A stretch of 35,246 nt of DNA from an uncultured Pelagibacteraceae bacterium (GCA_902623915.1 CACNVM010000009.1:1-35246); one strand, 5' to 3'; positions 1-8,133 are shown, counted from the stretch's first letter. Notes: generated by a model from the sequence alone, not told the origin. Program-made: numbers and translations.

Positions 1-1
1 A

Positions 2-454
2 GCTTATAATATTTTACTAAAATATTATGGTGATAAAGATTTCAATGATCCTAGAAAGAAAATGGCGAAAATGCCTAGTGGCTCAAAATTAATTTTAAAC
101 CCAGCCAGTGCCGCACCTGGTTTTATGATCAAAAATGTTATTTGCCTTCCGGGCGTGCCATCAATATTGAAGTCAATGGTTTACAATTTAAAAAAATATT
201 TAAAACCAGGATCAAAAATATATAGCACAAGTATTTCTACAGTTACTGTTGAAAGTAGTATAGCAAGAGAATTGGAGAGGGCTCAAAAAAAATACAAAAA
301 ATCTGTAGATATTGGAAGTTATCCATTTTTCAGATTGGGCAAAATAGGTGTTTCAATTGTGATTAGATCATCAAATAAATTTAGATTACAATCTTGCCAC
401 AAAACAATTATTAAAATGTTAAATAGAAAAAAAATAAAGATATTTAAAGGTTAA
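2..454 (+). CDS. CinA/MoaB-like molybdopterin-binding-domain protein, 5'-truncated
   Basis: The frame is open from base 2, so the gene starts before the window and only about the last 150 residues are present. The visible segment RKKMAKMPSGSKLILNPAS followed by APGF and then CLPGVP is the pattern of the CinA N-terminal (MoCF/MoaB-like) domain: 'R.kMA.lP.Ga.ll.Np', 'apGf' and a 'GVP' turn. CinA-family proteins act in pyridine-nucleotide repair (ADP-ribose or NMN processing), but many short homologues have no proven role. No C-terminal NMN-deamidase domain follows, so this is the short, single-domain type. The stop codon shares one base with the next start (TAATG), suggesting co-transcription. 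The family assignment is fairly secure; the exact activity is not. Confidence 0.7.
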   Translation, partial: AYNILLKYYGDKDFNDPRKKMAKMPSGSKLILNPASAAPGFMIKNVICLPGVPSILKSMVYNLKKYLKPGSKIYSTSISTVTVESSIARELERAQKKYKKSVDIGSYPFFRLGKIGVSIVIRSSNKFRLQSCHKTIIKMLNRKKIKIFKG

Positions 455-882
455 TGATGTTATATTTTGCTTTCGGAAGTAATTTAAATCAAAAACAAAT
501 GAAAAGGCGATGTAGGGATTCAAAATATATTGGTTGCTACAGTCTTAAAAACTATACACTCGTCTTTAGAAATTATTTTTTAGGTGGTGGTGTAGCTGAT
601 GTGCAAAAAAAAAAGAATAGTAGTGTTTTGGGAGCAATATACAAAATTTCAAAAAAAGATGAGAAAGAACTTGATATATATGAGGACTTTCCAAAAACAT
701 ATATAAAAAAGTATTTTAGATTACTCGGTAAAAAAGTCATGTTTTATTATATGCCAAAAAAAACAAAACCTATTCTTCCAAGCAAAAGGTATCTTAATTT
801 AATTATACAGGGTTATAAAGATTGTGGTTATAGAAATAATTATATAGTGATCTCAAAAAACAAAAAAATAAAAGTAAAATGA
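454..882 (+). CDS. gamma-glutamylcyclotransferase-like (AIG2/GGCT fold) protein
   Basis: This is a 142-residue protein beginning with YFAFGSNL (residues 4-11), the signature substrate-binding loop of the gamma-glutamylcyclotransferase/AIG2-like fold. A glutamate in DIYEDFP (E77) sits where the family's catalytic acid is expected. Family members release 5-oxoproline from gamma-glutamyl amines or peptides, and some act in glutathione turnover. The native substrate cannot be read from sequence. Two adjacent ATGs (454 and 457) could serve as start; the first overlaps the preceding stop. The 3' end overlaps the next gene by four bases (ATGA), so translational coupling is likely. The protein is soluble and very rich in lysine. 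Confidence 0.75.
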   Translation: MMLYFAFGSNLNQKQMKRRCRDSKYIGCYSLKNYTLVFRNYFLGGGVADVQKKKNSSVLGAIYKISKKDEKELDIYEDFPKTYIKKYFRLLGKKVMFYYMPKKTKPILPSKRYLNLIIQGYKDCGYRNNYIVISKNKKIKVK

Positions 883-1775
883 AAATATTTGACTGCTTTA
901 TGTTTTACGACGAGGAAATGTTGTTAGACATAAGACTAAATATTTTAAATAAATATGTAGATAAATTTATAATTGTCGAAAGTACTTATACCCATAGCGG
1001 CAAAGAAAGAAAATTAGTTTTTAATATTAAAAATTTTCAAAAATTTCAAAATAAAATAATTTACCATGTTGTTGACAAGAAACCTAAAGGACTTGAAGAG
1101 GCAAATATTTATGACACTGATCATATAAAAGAAAACAAAGTTATTATGAATGCAGTAAGGTTTGAAAACGGTCAAAGACATGCTATTGGCAAGTTATTAA
1201 AATTAGCTGAGCCTAATGACCAAATAATAATTTCAGATTTAGATGAAATACCAAATTTAGATAATATAAATTTTTCTCAAATTAAAAGCAAAATAGTTCT
1301 ATTTAGACAAAAAATGTATTATTATAAATTTAATCTACTATTGGAAAATATGATCTGGTGTGGATCGAAATCTTGTAAAATGAAAGATTTTTTATATCCC
1401 CAGTGGCTAAGAGAAATCAAAGATAAAAAATATCCAATTTGGAGACTTGATACACTATTTTCTAAAAAAAAATATAATAACGTTCATTTTGTTGATGATG
1501 GTGGTTGGCATTTTACTAATATAAAAACACCTGAGGAAATCGATAAAAAATTAAGATCATATATGCATCACCCAGAATATGATCAAAGTAATATTGGACC
1601 AAAAGAGATTGATCAAATGATCAAAGAAAAAAAACCTGTTTATGATTTAATGGCAAACTCTTCAGAAGTAAAAGACAGGAGTAATACTAAATTAAAGGTT
1701 ACAAGTGTTAATGAATTACCTCACTTTATCAGAATTAACCAAAATAAATATAATCAATGGATTTTAAAAAATTAA
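879..1775 (+). CDS. GT17-family glycosyltransferase
   Basis: This 298-residue protein starts with MKIFDCFMFYDEEMLLDIRL, continues with IIVESTYTHSGKERKL, and carries the acidic motif ISDLDEIPNL (residues 119-128). All three are characteristic of glycosyltransferase family 17, related to the beta-1,4-N-acetylglucosaminyltransferase that makes bisecting GlcNAc in animals. Bacterial members occur in polysaccharide gene clusters and probably transfer a sugar to a surface glycan. The DLDE motif (120-123) is the likely metal/nucleotide-sugar site. There is no signal peptide or membrane segment, so it should be cytoplasmic. It overlaps the upstream gene by four bases and is followed after one base by another glycosyltransferase, which supports a joint role. 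Donor and acceptor are unknown. Confidence 0.82.
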   Translation: MKIFDCFMFYDEEMLLDIRLNILNKYVDKFIIVESTYTHSGKERKLVFNIKNFQKFQNKIIYHVVDKKPKGLEEANIYDTDHIKENKVIMNAVRFENGQRHAIGKLLKLAEPNDQIIISDLDEIPNLDNINFSQIKSKIVLFRQKMYYYKFNLLLENMIWCGSKSCKMKDFLYPQWLREIKDKKYPIWRLDTLFSKKKYNNVHFVDDGGWHFTNIKTPEEIDKKLRSYMHHPEYDQSNIGPKEIDQMIKEKKPVYDLMANSSEVKDRSNTKLKVTSVNELPHFIRINQNKYNQWILKN

Positions 1776-1776
1776 A

Positions 1777-2691
1777 ATGAATACTAACGCAATTGTAACC
1801 CTTGCTGACTCAAATTATTTTGAATTATTAAATGAATTAATAAATTCAATTAAAAAATATGATGACAGTAAAAATATATCAATATGTGTGTTGGATGCTG
1901 GATTAACAAATAAACAAACGGATCTACTTAAAAATAAGGTTTACTCAGTAAAGAAGGCTAAATGGGATATTAAGGTTCCAGGGTACAAAGTTTTAAAAAA
2001 GGAATGGTTAAAAAGTCAAGTTTCAAGAGCATTTATTCCTAAATATTTTCCAGAATTTAAAAAATATCTTTGGATAGACTGTGATGCTTGGGTTAATTCC
2101 TGGTCAGCAGTTGAACTATATTTTAAAGCTTGTGAAAATGGAAAATTGGGTATTACACAAAGTATTGGTCCAGGTTATCGAATAATGTCAAAAGTTAAAT
2201 GGTTGCTTGGAAAAGTAGCTATAATTAAATCACAAAATTATAAACACGCTAAAGCATCTGGAATTGGAGATGAAATTTCTAGAAAACTAGCATTTGCACC
2301 ACATATTAATATCGGTGTTTTTTCTTTAGAAAAAAATTCTAAATGTTGGGAAGTTTGGCAAAAAAATTTAGAAAAAACTTTATCAAAAGGAAAAGTCTTT
2401 GGATCAGAAGGTTTAGCAATTAATATTGCTGTTTATCACGATAATGTACCAGTTGAGTTCCTACCTTTAAAATGCAATTGGATTACAAGTCATTTGTTGC
2501 CTAAATACGATATTCAGAATGATACTTTTGTTGAACCTTATCTTCCCAATGACAGAATTGGTATTATTCATTTGGCAGCTGGTCTTTGGAAGAATAATAA
2601 AGACATGAGACTAAATAAAGATATTAAAATTGAATTAAAAACACTAGATGGAAAAACAGTTGATAAAAGTCTCAGATTTGGAATTAAATAA
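1777..2691 (+). CDS. GT8-like glycosyltransferase
   Basis: This 304-residue protein opens with a Rossmann-like strand (NAIVTLADSNYFELL) and has a DxD motif in YLWIDCDAWV (D101 and D103), the usual metal and nucleotide-sugar site of GT-A enzymes. NIGVFSLEK (about 178-186) and GIIHLAAGLWK (about 262-272) resemble the late conserved motifs of family 8 and related transferases. It is predicted to be cytoplasmic, without a signal peptide. The gene starts one base after the GT17 stop and ends two bases before a sulfatase-like gene, so the three are almost certainly co-transcribed. GT8 is the closest family by pattern; a related GT-A family cannot be excluded. Substrate unknown. Confidence 0.68.
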   Translation: MNTNAIVTLADSNYFELLNELINSIKKYDDSKNISICVLDAGLTNKQTDLLKNKVYSVKKAKWDIKVPGYKVLKKEWLKSQVSRAFIPKYFPEFKKYLWIDCDAWVNSWSAVELYFKACENGKLGITQSIGPGYRIMSKVKWLLGKVAIIKSQNYKHAKASGIGDEISRKLAFAPHINIGVFSLEKNSKCWEVWQKNLEKTLSKGKVFGSEGLAINIAVYHDNVPVEFLPLKCNWITSHLLPKYDIQNDTFVEPYLPNDRIGIIHLAAGLWKNNKDMRLNKDIKIELKTLDGKTVDKSLRFGIK

Positions 2692-2693
2692 AT

Positions 2694-4274
2694 ATGGAGA
2701 TAAAAAATATTTTATTTATAATGGCAGATCAATTGAGATGGGATTACCTTTCATGTTATGGGCACCCACATTTACAAACAAAAAATATTGATGGTCTAGC
2801 TAAAAAAGGTGTCTTATTTGAATCTGCTTACGTGCAATCACCAGTTTGTGGTCCATCAAGAGCTTCTTATTATACTGGCAGAACAGTTTTCAGTCACGGT
2901 TCAACTTGGAATCAAGTTCCTCTTCCAATTGGAGAGTTAACAATTGGAGACTACTTAAGAAAATCAGGAATAAGAACTGGAATTGTTGGTAAGACACATA
3001 TGAAGCCTGATACAGAAGGTATGGCACGTCTTGGTATTAATAAAGACACAGAAATTGGTTTGATAGTAAGTGAACCAGGTTTTGAGCCTTATGAAAGAGA
3101 CGATGGTCTTCACCCAAATAACCATGTTAAAAAATATAAAAAAAAATTATCCTACAATGAATGGCTAAACAAACTTGGTTACGATGGAGATAATCCATGG
3201 GACAGTTGGGCTAATTCTGCTGAAGGAAAGAATGGCGAAATACTTAGTGGCTGGAAATTAAGAAACTCAAATAAACCTGCAAGAATTTCTGAAAAACATT
3301 CTGAAACTGCTTTCATGACCAATAGAGCCATGGAGTTTATAGAGGACAGTTCTGATAAGCCCTGGTTTTTACATTTATCCTATATCAAACCACATTGGCC
3401 TTACATTGCCCCGGCACCATATCACAATATGTTTTCTCAAAATCAGTTTAATCAAGTTCAAAGAAATGAGAAACAAAAAGAAAATATGAATCCAGTTTAT
3501 AAAGCTTTTGTAGAAACGAGAGTCTCGAAAACTTTTTCAAAAGACGAGGTTAGAAATACAGTTATGTCAGGTTATATGGGATTAATTAAACAAATTGATG
3601 ATAACCTGGGTAGACTTTTTGATTTTCTTGAAAAAAAAGGAAACATGAAAGACACAATGATAATTTTTACATCTGATCATGGTGATTATCTTGGAGACCA
3701 TTGGTTAGGAGATAAAGAATTATTTCATGAACAAATAGTAAAAGTTCCAATGATTATTTATGACCCAAGGGAAATGGCCAACAAAACTAGAGGGAAAAAA
3801 GAAAAACGTTTTGTCGAGGCAATTGATCTTTTACCCACTTTTCTAGATGCGGTCGGAAGTAAAGAAAGCAAACACAGACTAGAAGGTAATTCTTTAATAC
3901 CCTTAATAAATGCTGATAAAATTAATAACTGGAAAGATGCGGTATTTAGTGAAATTGATTATTCATTTAATGAAGCTAGAAAGATACTTAATTTAGGAGC
4001 TTCAGACGCACGAGGATATATGATTAGAAATAACGAATGGAAATATATTTATTTTAAAAGTTTTCCACCTCAGCTATTTAATTTAAAAAACGATCCAGAG
4101 GAATTTGAAGATTTAGGTCAGTCCAAAGATTATTCTAAAGTAAGAAATGAGATGAAAGAGTTATTGCTTAAAAAATTAGTAAGTAGGAAAAATAGAGTTG
4201 CAGCTTCTGATGAGTTTGTTTTAAAGGATAGAGATTATACAAAAGAGGACGATATAATGATTGGAGTTTGGTAA
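2694..4274 (+). CDS. Formylglycine-type sulfatase / phosphonate monoester hydrolase-like enzyme
   Basis: This 526-residue member of the alkaline phosphatase superfamily starts with ILFIMADQLRWDYLSCYG, where D12 and Q13 are metal ligands. The core motif VCGPSRAS (C52-R56) is the C-x-P-S-R sequence in which cysteine is oxidised to formylglycine. Further metal ligands lie in FTSDHGDYLGDHW (D328, H329). FLHLSYIKPHWPYIAPAPYH and WKYIYFKSFPPQLFNLKNDP fit the phosphonate monoester hydrolase/arylsulfatase branch, as does the length. It may cleave a sulfate ester, phosphonate monoester or phosphodiester. No signal peptide is visible, which suggests a cytoplasmic enzyme. It needs a formylglycine-generating enzyme, which is not in this window. 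Neighbouring glycosyltransferases point to a modified glycan as substrate, by inference only. Confidence 0.85.
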   Translation: MEIKNILFIMADQLRWDYLSCYGHPHLQTKNIDGLAKKGVLFESAYVQSPVCGPSRASYYTGRTVFSHGSTWNQVPLPIGELTIGDYLRKSGIRTGIVGKTHMKPDTEGMARLGINKDTEIGLIVSEPGFEPYERDDGLHPNNHVKKYKKKLSYNEWLNKLGYDGDNPWDSWANSAEGKNGEILSGWKLRNSNKPARISEKHSETAFMTNRAMEFIEDSSDKPWFLHLSYIKPHWPYIAPAPYHNMFSQNQFNQVQRNEKQKENMNPVYKAFVETRVSKTFSKDEVRNTVMSGYMGLIKQIDDNLGRLFDFLEKKGNMKDTMIIFTSDHGDYLGDHWLGDKELFHEQIVKVPMIIYDPREMANKTRGKKEKRFVEAIDLLPTFLDAVGSKESKHRLEGNSLIPLINADKINNWKDAVFSEIDYSFNEARKILNLGASDARGYMIRNNEWKYIYFKSFPPQLFNLKNDPEEFEDLGQSKDYSKVRNEMKELLLKKLVSRKNRVAASDEFVLKDRDYTKEDDIMIGVW

Positions 4275-4276
4275 TC

Positions 4277-5113
4277 ATGAGTAAAGTAGAAATTAGTAAA
4301 ATTATTGATCCAATACCCGCTTCAGACGGAGCTGGCGTTAAATTAAAAAGAAGTATTGGTGTTGAACCAAACTATTTTGATCCTTTTTTGATGTTAGATG
4401 AATTTGGATCAGAAAACAAAGATGACTACGTTGCTGGGTTTCCCGCTCACCCACACAGAGGTATAGAAACAGTTACATATATGTTAGCTGGTGAATTTGA
4501 ACATAAAGATAGCACCGGAGGAAAAGGACGAATGACTGCAGGCGATGTTCAATGGATGAAAACAGGAAGTGGAATAATTCACTCAGAAATGCCCGCAATG
4601 AAAGAAGGTAGACTTCATGGTTTTCAACTTTGGATAAATATGCCAGCAAAATATAAAAAGAATAAACCTGAATATATTTATATAGACTCAAAAAAAATGA
4701 GTATTCACAAAGATGAAGACAAACAAGTAAAAGTTATTGCAGGTAAATTTGAAAAAGCAGAAGGACCAGTCAAAAAACACAATGTTGAACCAATATATTT
4801 TGATGTTGAATTAAATGAAAATAAATATTTTAAATTTAAATTACCTAAAACACACAATTCATTTATTTATTTGATTGAAGGAGAAATTAAAATCGGTGAC
4901 AATGAGCATAAACAAACAAAAGATTCTACACTAATATTATTAGATAAAGGCGAGGAATTAAAAGTTTCAGCAACTTCAAAAGCTAAGTTTCTATTGATAT
5001 CAGGTAAACCAATTGGTGAACAAATTGCTCGAGGTGGACCATTTGTAATGAATACAAAAGCTGAAATTCAGCAAGCTATAGAAGATTATCATAGCGGAAC
5101 TTTTGTTAAATAA
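4277..5113 (+). CDS. Pirin family protein (cupin)
   Basis: The start chosen is the ATG at 4277; the frame could also begin at TTG 4268, which would overlap the sulfatase stop. The 278-residue product has the pirin pattern FDPFLMLDEFG, then FPAHPHRGIETVTYML and GSGIIHSEMP. The iron ligands of pirins are all present: H58, H60, H102 and E104. Pirins are two-cupin-domain Fe(II) proteins. Some have quercetin dioxygenase activity, others modulate pyruvate dehydrogenase or redox responses, and most have no known role. The C-terminal part (GKPIGEQIARGGPFVMNT) is typical of the family. It lies two bases after the sulfatase gene and three bases before a small membrane protein gene. Whether it belongs to the glycan cassette or the catabolic island downstream is unclear. 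Confidence 0.9.
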   Translation: MSKVEISKIIDPIPASDGAGVKLKRSIGVEPNYFDPFLMLDEFGSENKDDYVAGFPAHPHRGIETVTYMLAGEFEHKDSTGGKGRMTAGDVQWMKTGSGIIHSEMPAMKEGRLHGFQLWINMPAKYKKNKPEYIYIDSKKMSIHKDEDKQVKVIAGKFEKAEGPVKKHNVEPIYFDVELNENKYFKFKLPKTHNSFIYLIEGEIKIGDNEHKQTKDSTLILLDKGEELKVSATSKAKFLLISGKPIGEQIARGGPFVMNTKAEIQQAIEDYHSGTFVK

Positions 5114-5116
5114 ATT

Positions 5117-5443
5117 ATGTGCCCAATTTGTTGGATTAGTGGTTTTATAGCTGCCTTACTTGGAGGCTCAATGATAGCTGTAATAAACCATCCTATTTCG
5201 TGGGCAATAAGCATTATTTTGATTATATATGCAGTTTATAAATTCTATGAGTCACGAAAAAAAGGTTTAAAAATGAATGATGAGACAAAAGCTAGGAACA
5301 GAAAAACTATTTTTAGATTTATACAAGGTGTTGTACTTGGATCATTTGTTACTGCTGCAGTTTTTTATAGCTTAACTTATAAAGAACACGAAAGAATGCA
5401 CGATTTATTAGAGCAACACGGTATAGAGAAACACGAACACTAA
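5117..5443 (+). CDS. Small membrane protein with N-terminal CxxC and His-rich tail, unknown function
   Basis: I do not recognise this 108-residue protein. It begins MCPICW, a C2-x-x-C5 pair. Hydrophobic segments lie at about 7-23, 26-43 and 67-85. A basic loop (about 46-64, with KNDETKARNRK-like composition) separates the second and third segments. The C-terminal tail after residue 88 is rich in histidine and glutamate (HERMHDLLEQHGIEKHEH). The cysteine pair and histidines suggest metal or redox involvement, but that is inference. It starts three bases after the pirin gene, itself a metal-dependent cupin, and its stop overlaps by four bases the convergent dctM stop. Codon use resembles its neighbours, and the placement in an operon-like run supports a real gene. 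Confidence 0.7.
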   Translation: MCPICWISGFIAALLGGSMIAVINHPISWAISIILIIYAVYKFYESRKKGLKMNDETKARNRKTIFRFIQGVVLGSFVTAAVFYSLTYKEHERMHDLLEQHGIEKHEH

Positions 5444-6750
5444 GACATCATTAAACTTGGAAGAAACAAACATATTGCAGGAAATGCAATTATAAGTGCA
5501 AGTCTAATCATATCAGTAAATAAAAAAGGAAGTGTCCCAAACCAAATTGTTTGAAGAGGAGTTTTTTGCATTACACCTTTAATAACAAACAAATTCATTC
5601 CAACTGGTGGAGAAATTAAACCAAATTCAACAACTATAACAGCGAATATACCAAACCATATTGGATCTATTCCTGCATCAGCAATTACAGGGTAAAAAAC
5701 TGGTATTGTTAAAAATAACATAGCAAGAGAATCCATTACTGTTCCAAGCACTAAGTAAATTGCACAAATAACAAGAATTATTCCAACCTGACTTAATTGT
5801 AAGTCGTTAATAAAATCAACCACGGTAAAAGGTAATTGTGTAACAGTTATCAAAACATTAAATACTGCAGCACCTACTACTATAAGATAAAGTGCACCAA
5901 CAGTTTTAATTGTATCCCAGACTGAATTTTTCAACATTTCCAAAGTTAATTGTCGTCTTAAAAAAATAAAAATTAAAACAAGTATCACACCTACCGCAGC
6001 ACTCTCTGTTGCGGTAAAAAATCCTAAATAAAGTCCGCCCATGATAATTGCAAAAATTAAAAATATTGGAAAAACTTTCCATAAAGCAGCTACTCTTTCT
6101 TTAAATGGCATTTTATTTCCGTAACCACCTTGGTCAGGATAAATTAAAAGATAAACACGTATAGCAACCATATAAAGTACAACAGCTATTAAACCTGGTA
6201 TTAATGCAGCGAAGAAAAGTTTTTGAACGGATTGTTCTGTTAGATAGGCATATATAACTAAAATGACACTTGGCGGGATTATTATTCCTAAAGTCCCACC
6301 AGATGCGATCGATCCGCTTATCAATGCATCGCTGTAACCATGTCTTCTCATTTCTGGGGCTGCCATTTGAGACATTGTTGCTGCGGTTGCAATTGAAGAA
6401 CCACAAATCATTCCAAATCCAGCACAGGCACCAACAGTTGACATTGCAAGGCCACCCTTATAGTGACCAACTATTGCATATGCAGCATCATAAAGATTTC
6501 TAGAAAGGTTTGCTCTATTTGCAAGATTACCCATTAAAACAAAGAAAGGTAAAACTGATAAACTATACTTTGATACAGCTTCATATGGTGCCGTTCCTAA
6601 AATAAAAAAAGCTTGTTCAAAACCAACTATGAAGCCAAATCCAGTGAAACCTACTATCAGCATAGAAATTCCAATTGGAATATTAAGTGCCATTAAAATT
6701 AAAACGGCTAAAAAAGCTAAAGCACCGTTTACTATTGGATCAAAACTCAT
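5440..6750 (-). CDS. dctM: TRAP transporter large permease subunit (DctM)
   Basis: This 436-residue, almost wholly hydrophobic protein has around a dozen predicted membrane segments. Diagnostic motifs include ALNIPIGISMLIVG near the N-terminus, PFFVLMGNLA, GACAGFGMICGSSIATAATM, SGGTLGIIIPPSVILVIYAY and FFAALIPGLIA, and late in the protein EFGLISPPVGMNLFVIKG. These are hallmarks of the DctM/SiaM subunit of tripartite ATP-independent periplasmic transporters, the sodium-coupled transport channel. It follows dctQ with a four-base overlap (6747-6750), so the two are translated together. The matching binding protein is encoded on the opposite strand at 8178-9194. The 3' end overlaps the convergent small membrane protein gene by four bases. 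Family assignment is secure; the cargo is not determined by sequence. Confidence 0.95.
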   Translation of the reverse strand: MSFDPIVNGALAFLAVLILMALNIPIGISMLIVGFTGFGFIVGFEQAFFILGTAPYEAVSKYSLSVLPFFVLMGNLANRANLSRNLYDAAYAIVGHYKGGLAMSTVGACAGFGMICGSSIATAATMSQMAAPEMRRHGYSDALISGSIASGGTLGIIIPPSVILVIYAYLTEQSVQKLFFAALIPGLIAVVLYMVAIRVYLLIYPDQGGYGNKMPFKERVAALWKVFPIFLIFAIIMGGLYLGFFTATESAAVGVILVLIFIFLRRQLTLEMLKNSVWDTIKTVGALYLIVVGAAVFNVLITVTQLPFTVVDFINDLQLSQVGIILVICAIYLVLGTVMDSLAMLFLTIPVFYPVIADAGIDPIWFGIFAVIVVEFGLISPPVGMNLFVIKGVMQKTPLQTIWFGTLPFLFTDMIRLALIIAFPAICLFLPSLMMS

Positions 6751-7226
6751 TTACTATTTCTTTCTTTTATAGATTGAATGAACCAAAGTATTATTGCTAA
6801 AACACTCAACCACATTGCTATAGCTGTTGCGAAATAGAACGGATAAAAACTTAATTCCAAATCAATTGTAACTCTCTTGTTTTCAAAAAAAGCAAACGCT
6901 TCTTTTGTGGTACCGTATGCAACAAATGACATTATTATTAACATCAAAATAAATCTGAAAATTTTAATAAAAGTTTGTAATTTAGAAATAGCAATGTTTT
7001 TTATAAAATCAGCTGATACATGATCATTTAAAAAAAAAGCTCGAGGCATTGCAAGAAATGCAACTAATGCAATACCAAATTCTACAATTTCTATTGTACC
7101 TGCAACGGGTGAATTTAAAAAACGTCTTCCAAAAACATCGCAAAAAGTAAGTATAGCTAAAGAGAATAAAATCAGTCCAGATATTATTGCTGCATAGTTA
7201 AAAATTTTATTTATTTTAATTTGCAT
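6747..7226 (-). CDS. dctQ: TRAP transporter small permease subunit (DctQ)
   Basis: This 159-residue protein has four predicted membrane helices (about 11-31, 47-64, 87-107 and 130-150). It carries the DctQ pattern FCDVFGRRFLNSPVAGTIEI, followed by ALVAFLAMPRAF and a DHVSADF loop. DctQ subunits form the scaffold that pairs with DctM in TRAP transporters. The gene lies upstream of dctM with a four-base overlap. The ATG at 7226 has no Shine-Dalgarno motif before it. Instead a TACAAT hexamer ends six bases upstream, raising the possibility of a leaderless transcript. The gene is divergent from the FAH-family gene across only 53 bases, so both probably share a control region. Confidence 0.92.
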   Translation of the reverse strand: MQIKINKIFNYAAIISGLILFSLAILTFCDVFGRRFLNSPVAGTIEIVEFGIALVAFLAMPRAFFLNDHVSADFIKNIAISKLQTFIKIFRFILMLIIMSFVAYGTTKEAFAFFENKRVTIDLELSFYPFYFATAIAMWLSVLAIILWFIQSIKERNSK

Positions 7227-7232
7227 AAGAAT

Positions 7233-7238
7233 ATTGTA
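7233..7238 (-). promoter_or_regulatory. Candidate -10 element of dctQM (possible leaderless start)
   Basis: On the - strand this hexamer reads TACAAT and ends six bases before the dctQ ATG. The expected transcription start would fall at or next to the start codon. A -35 match is weak (TTATCT at a 17-base spacing). There is no Shine-Dalgarno motif, consistent with initiation on a leaderless or nearly leaderless mRNA. In AT-rich DNA such hexamers also arise by chance. Confidence 0.35.
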
Positions 7239-7268
7239 GCCTAGCAGAGATTAATAGATAAAGGCACA

Positions 7269-7274
7269 TATAAT
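7269..7274 (+). promoter_or_regulatory. Candidate -10 element of the FAH-family gene (possible leaderless start)
   Basis: A perfect TATAAT ends five bases before the ATG at 7280, placing the expected transcription start at the start codon itself. No convincing -35 hexamer is visible at 16-18 bases, and there is no Shine-Dalgarno motif close to the ATG. It faces the candidate dctQ promoter in the same 53-base intergenic gap. Confidence 0.38.
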
Positions 7275-7279
7275 AATTT

Positions 7280-8131
7280 ATGAAATTTGTTTCTTTTTTG
7301 CTTAAAGGCCAGCCAAAATTCGGTATTTCTGATGGAAATAATATCACAGATCTAACAGGTAAAATTAAAGGAGCACAGACTTTAAAAGAGCTTATATCGA
7401 ATAAATCATTACAAGAGGCCAAAGATTTTTCAAAAAAAAATCCAGGAAAAATAAATCATAATGAAATCGAGTACCTGCCAGTAATTCCAAATCCTGGAAA
7501 AATAGTTTGTGTTGGCCTTAATTATAGTGAACACGTTAAAGAAACTGGAAGAACCGTAGAACAAAACCCTGTAATTTTTTTAAGAGTTCCTGAAAGTCAA
7601 ACTGCACACAAACAACCTATTCAAAGACCAAAGGTTTCAGAAAGCTTAGACTACGAGTGTGAGATGGCTGTAATAATGGGTGATGCTGGTAAACACATAA
7701 AACCTGAAAACGCTCTTAAACATATAGTGGGTTACTCTTGTTATAATGAATGTACTGTTAGAGAGTGGCAACAACATACAAGACAATTTGGAATGGGTAA
7801 AAATTTTGAAAGAACAGGAAGCTTTGGACCTCACATGATTTTAGCTGAGAACATTCCGGACTACACAAAATTATCAATCCAAACTCGTTTAAATGGAACA
7901 GTTATGCAAAGTGCAAAGTTGAGCCAACTAATTTTTGATATACCTAGCTTAATTACTTACGTCTCAAAGGCTATACCTTGGAGAGCAGGCGATGTTCTAG
8001 TAACAGGAACACCTGGAGGCGTAGGATTTAAGAGAAAACCACCTATTTTCATGAAAGATGGGGACAAAGTTGAGGTAGAGATCTCCGAAATTGGTATACT
8101 TTCGAACATAATTAAGGATGAAAAAATCTAA
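7280..8131 (+). CDS. Fumarylacetoacetate hydrolase (FAH) family protein
   Basis: This 283-residue protein has a short N-terminal domain and an FAH catalytic domain from about residue 70. The motifs PGKIVCVGLNYSEHVKETG, SLDYECEMAVIMG (metal ligands E126 and E128), GKNFERTGSFGPHM (conserved K174) and DVLVTGTPGGVGF define the family. Members hydrolyse C-C bonds, isomerise or decarboxylate products of aromatic ring cleavage, with Mg or Mn. The position usually holding the third metal ligand Asp (NDxSxRD) reads N156-E157, so a glutamate may serve. With a ring-cleaving dioxygenase and an aromatic hydroxylase downstream, a role on a ring-fission product is likely. The start ATG follows a perfect TATAAT by five bases. 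The gene is 46 bases upstream of dctP. Confidence 0.9.
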   Translation: MKFVSFLLKGQPKFGISDGNNITDLTGKIKGAQTLKELISNKSLQEAKDFSKKNPGKINHNEIEYLPVIPNPGKIVCVGLNYSEHVKETGRTVEQNPVIFLRVPESQTAHKQPIQRPKVSESLDYECEMAVIMGDAGKHIKPENALKHIVGYSCYNECTVREWQQHTRQFGMGKNFERTGSFGPHMILAENIPDYTKLSIQTRLNGTVMQSAKLSQLIFDIPSLITYVSKAIPWRAGDVLVTGTPGGVGFKRKPPIFMKDGDKVEVEISEIGILSNIIKDEKI

Positions 8132-8133
8132 AA

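Noticed and set aside
4268-4276. TTG start for pirin
   Set aside because: It overlaps the sulfatase stop and adds three residues; the ATG at 4277 fits the pirin N-terminus better.
7216-7422. 68-codon reading frame on the - strand across the dctQ start and the FAH-family gene
   Set aside because: It overlaps two well-supported genes and their shared control region, and shows no motif.
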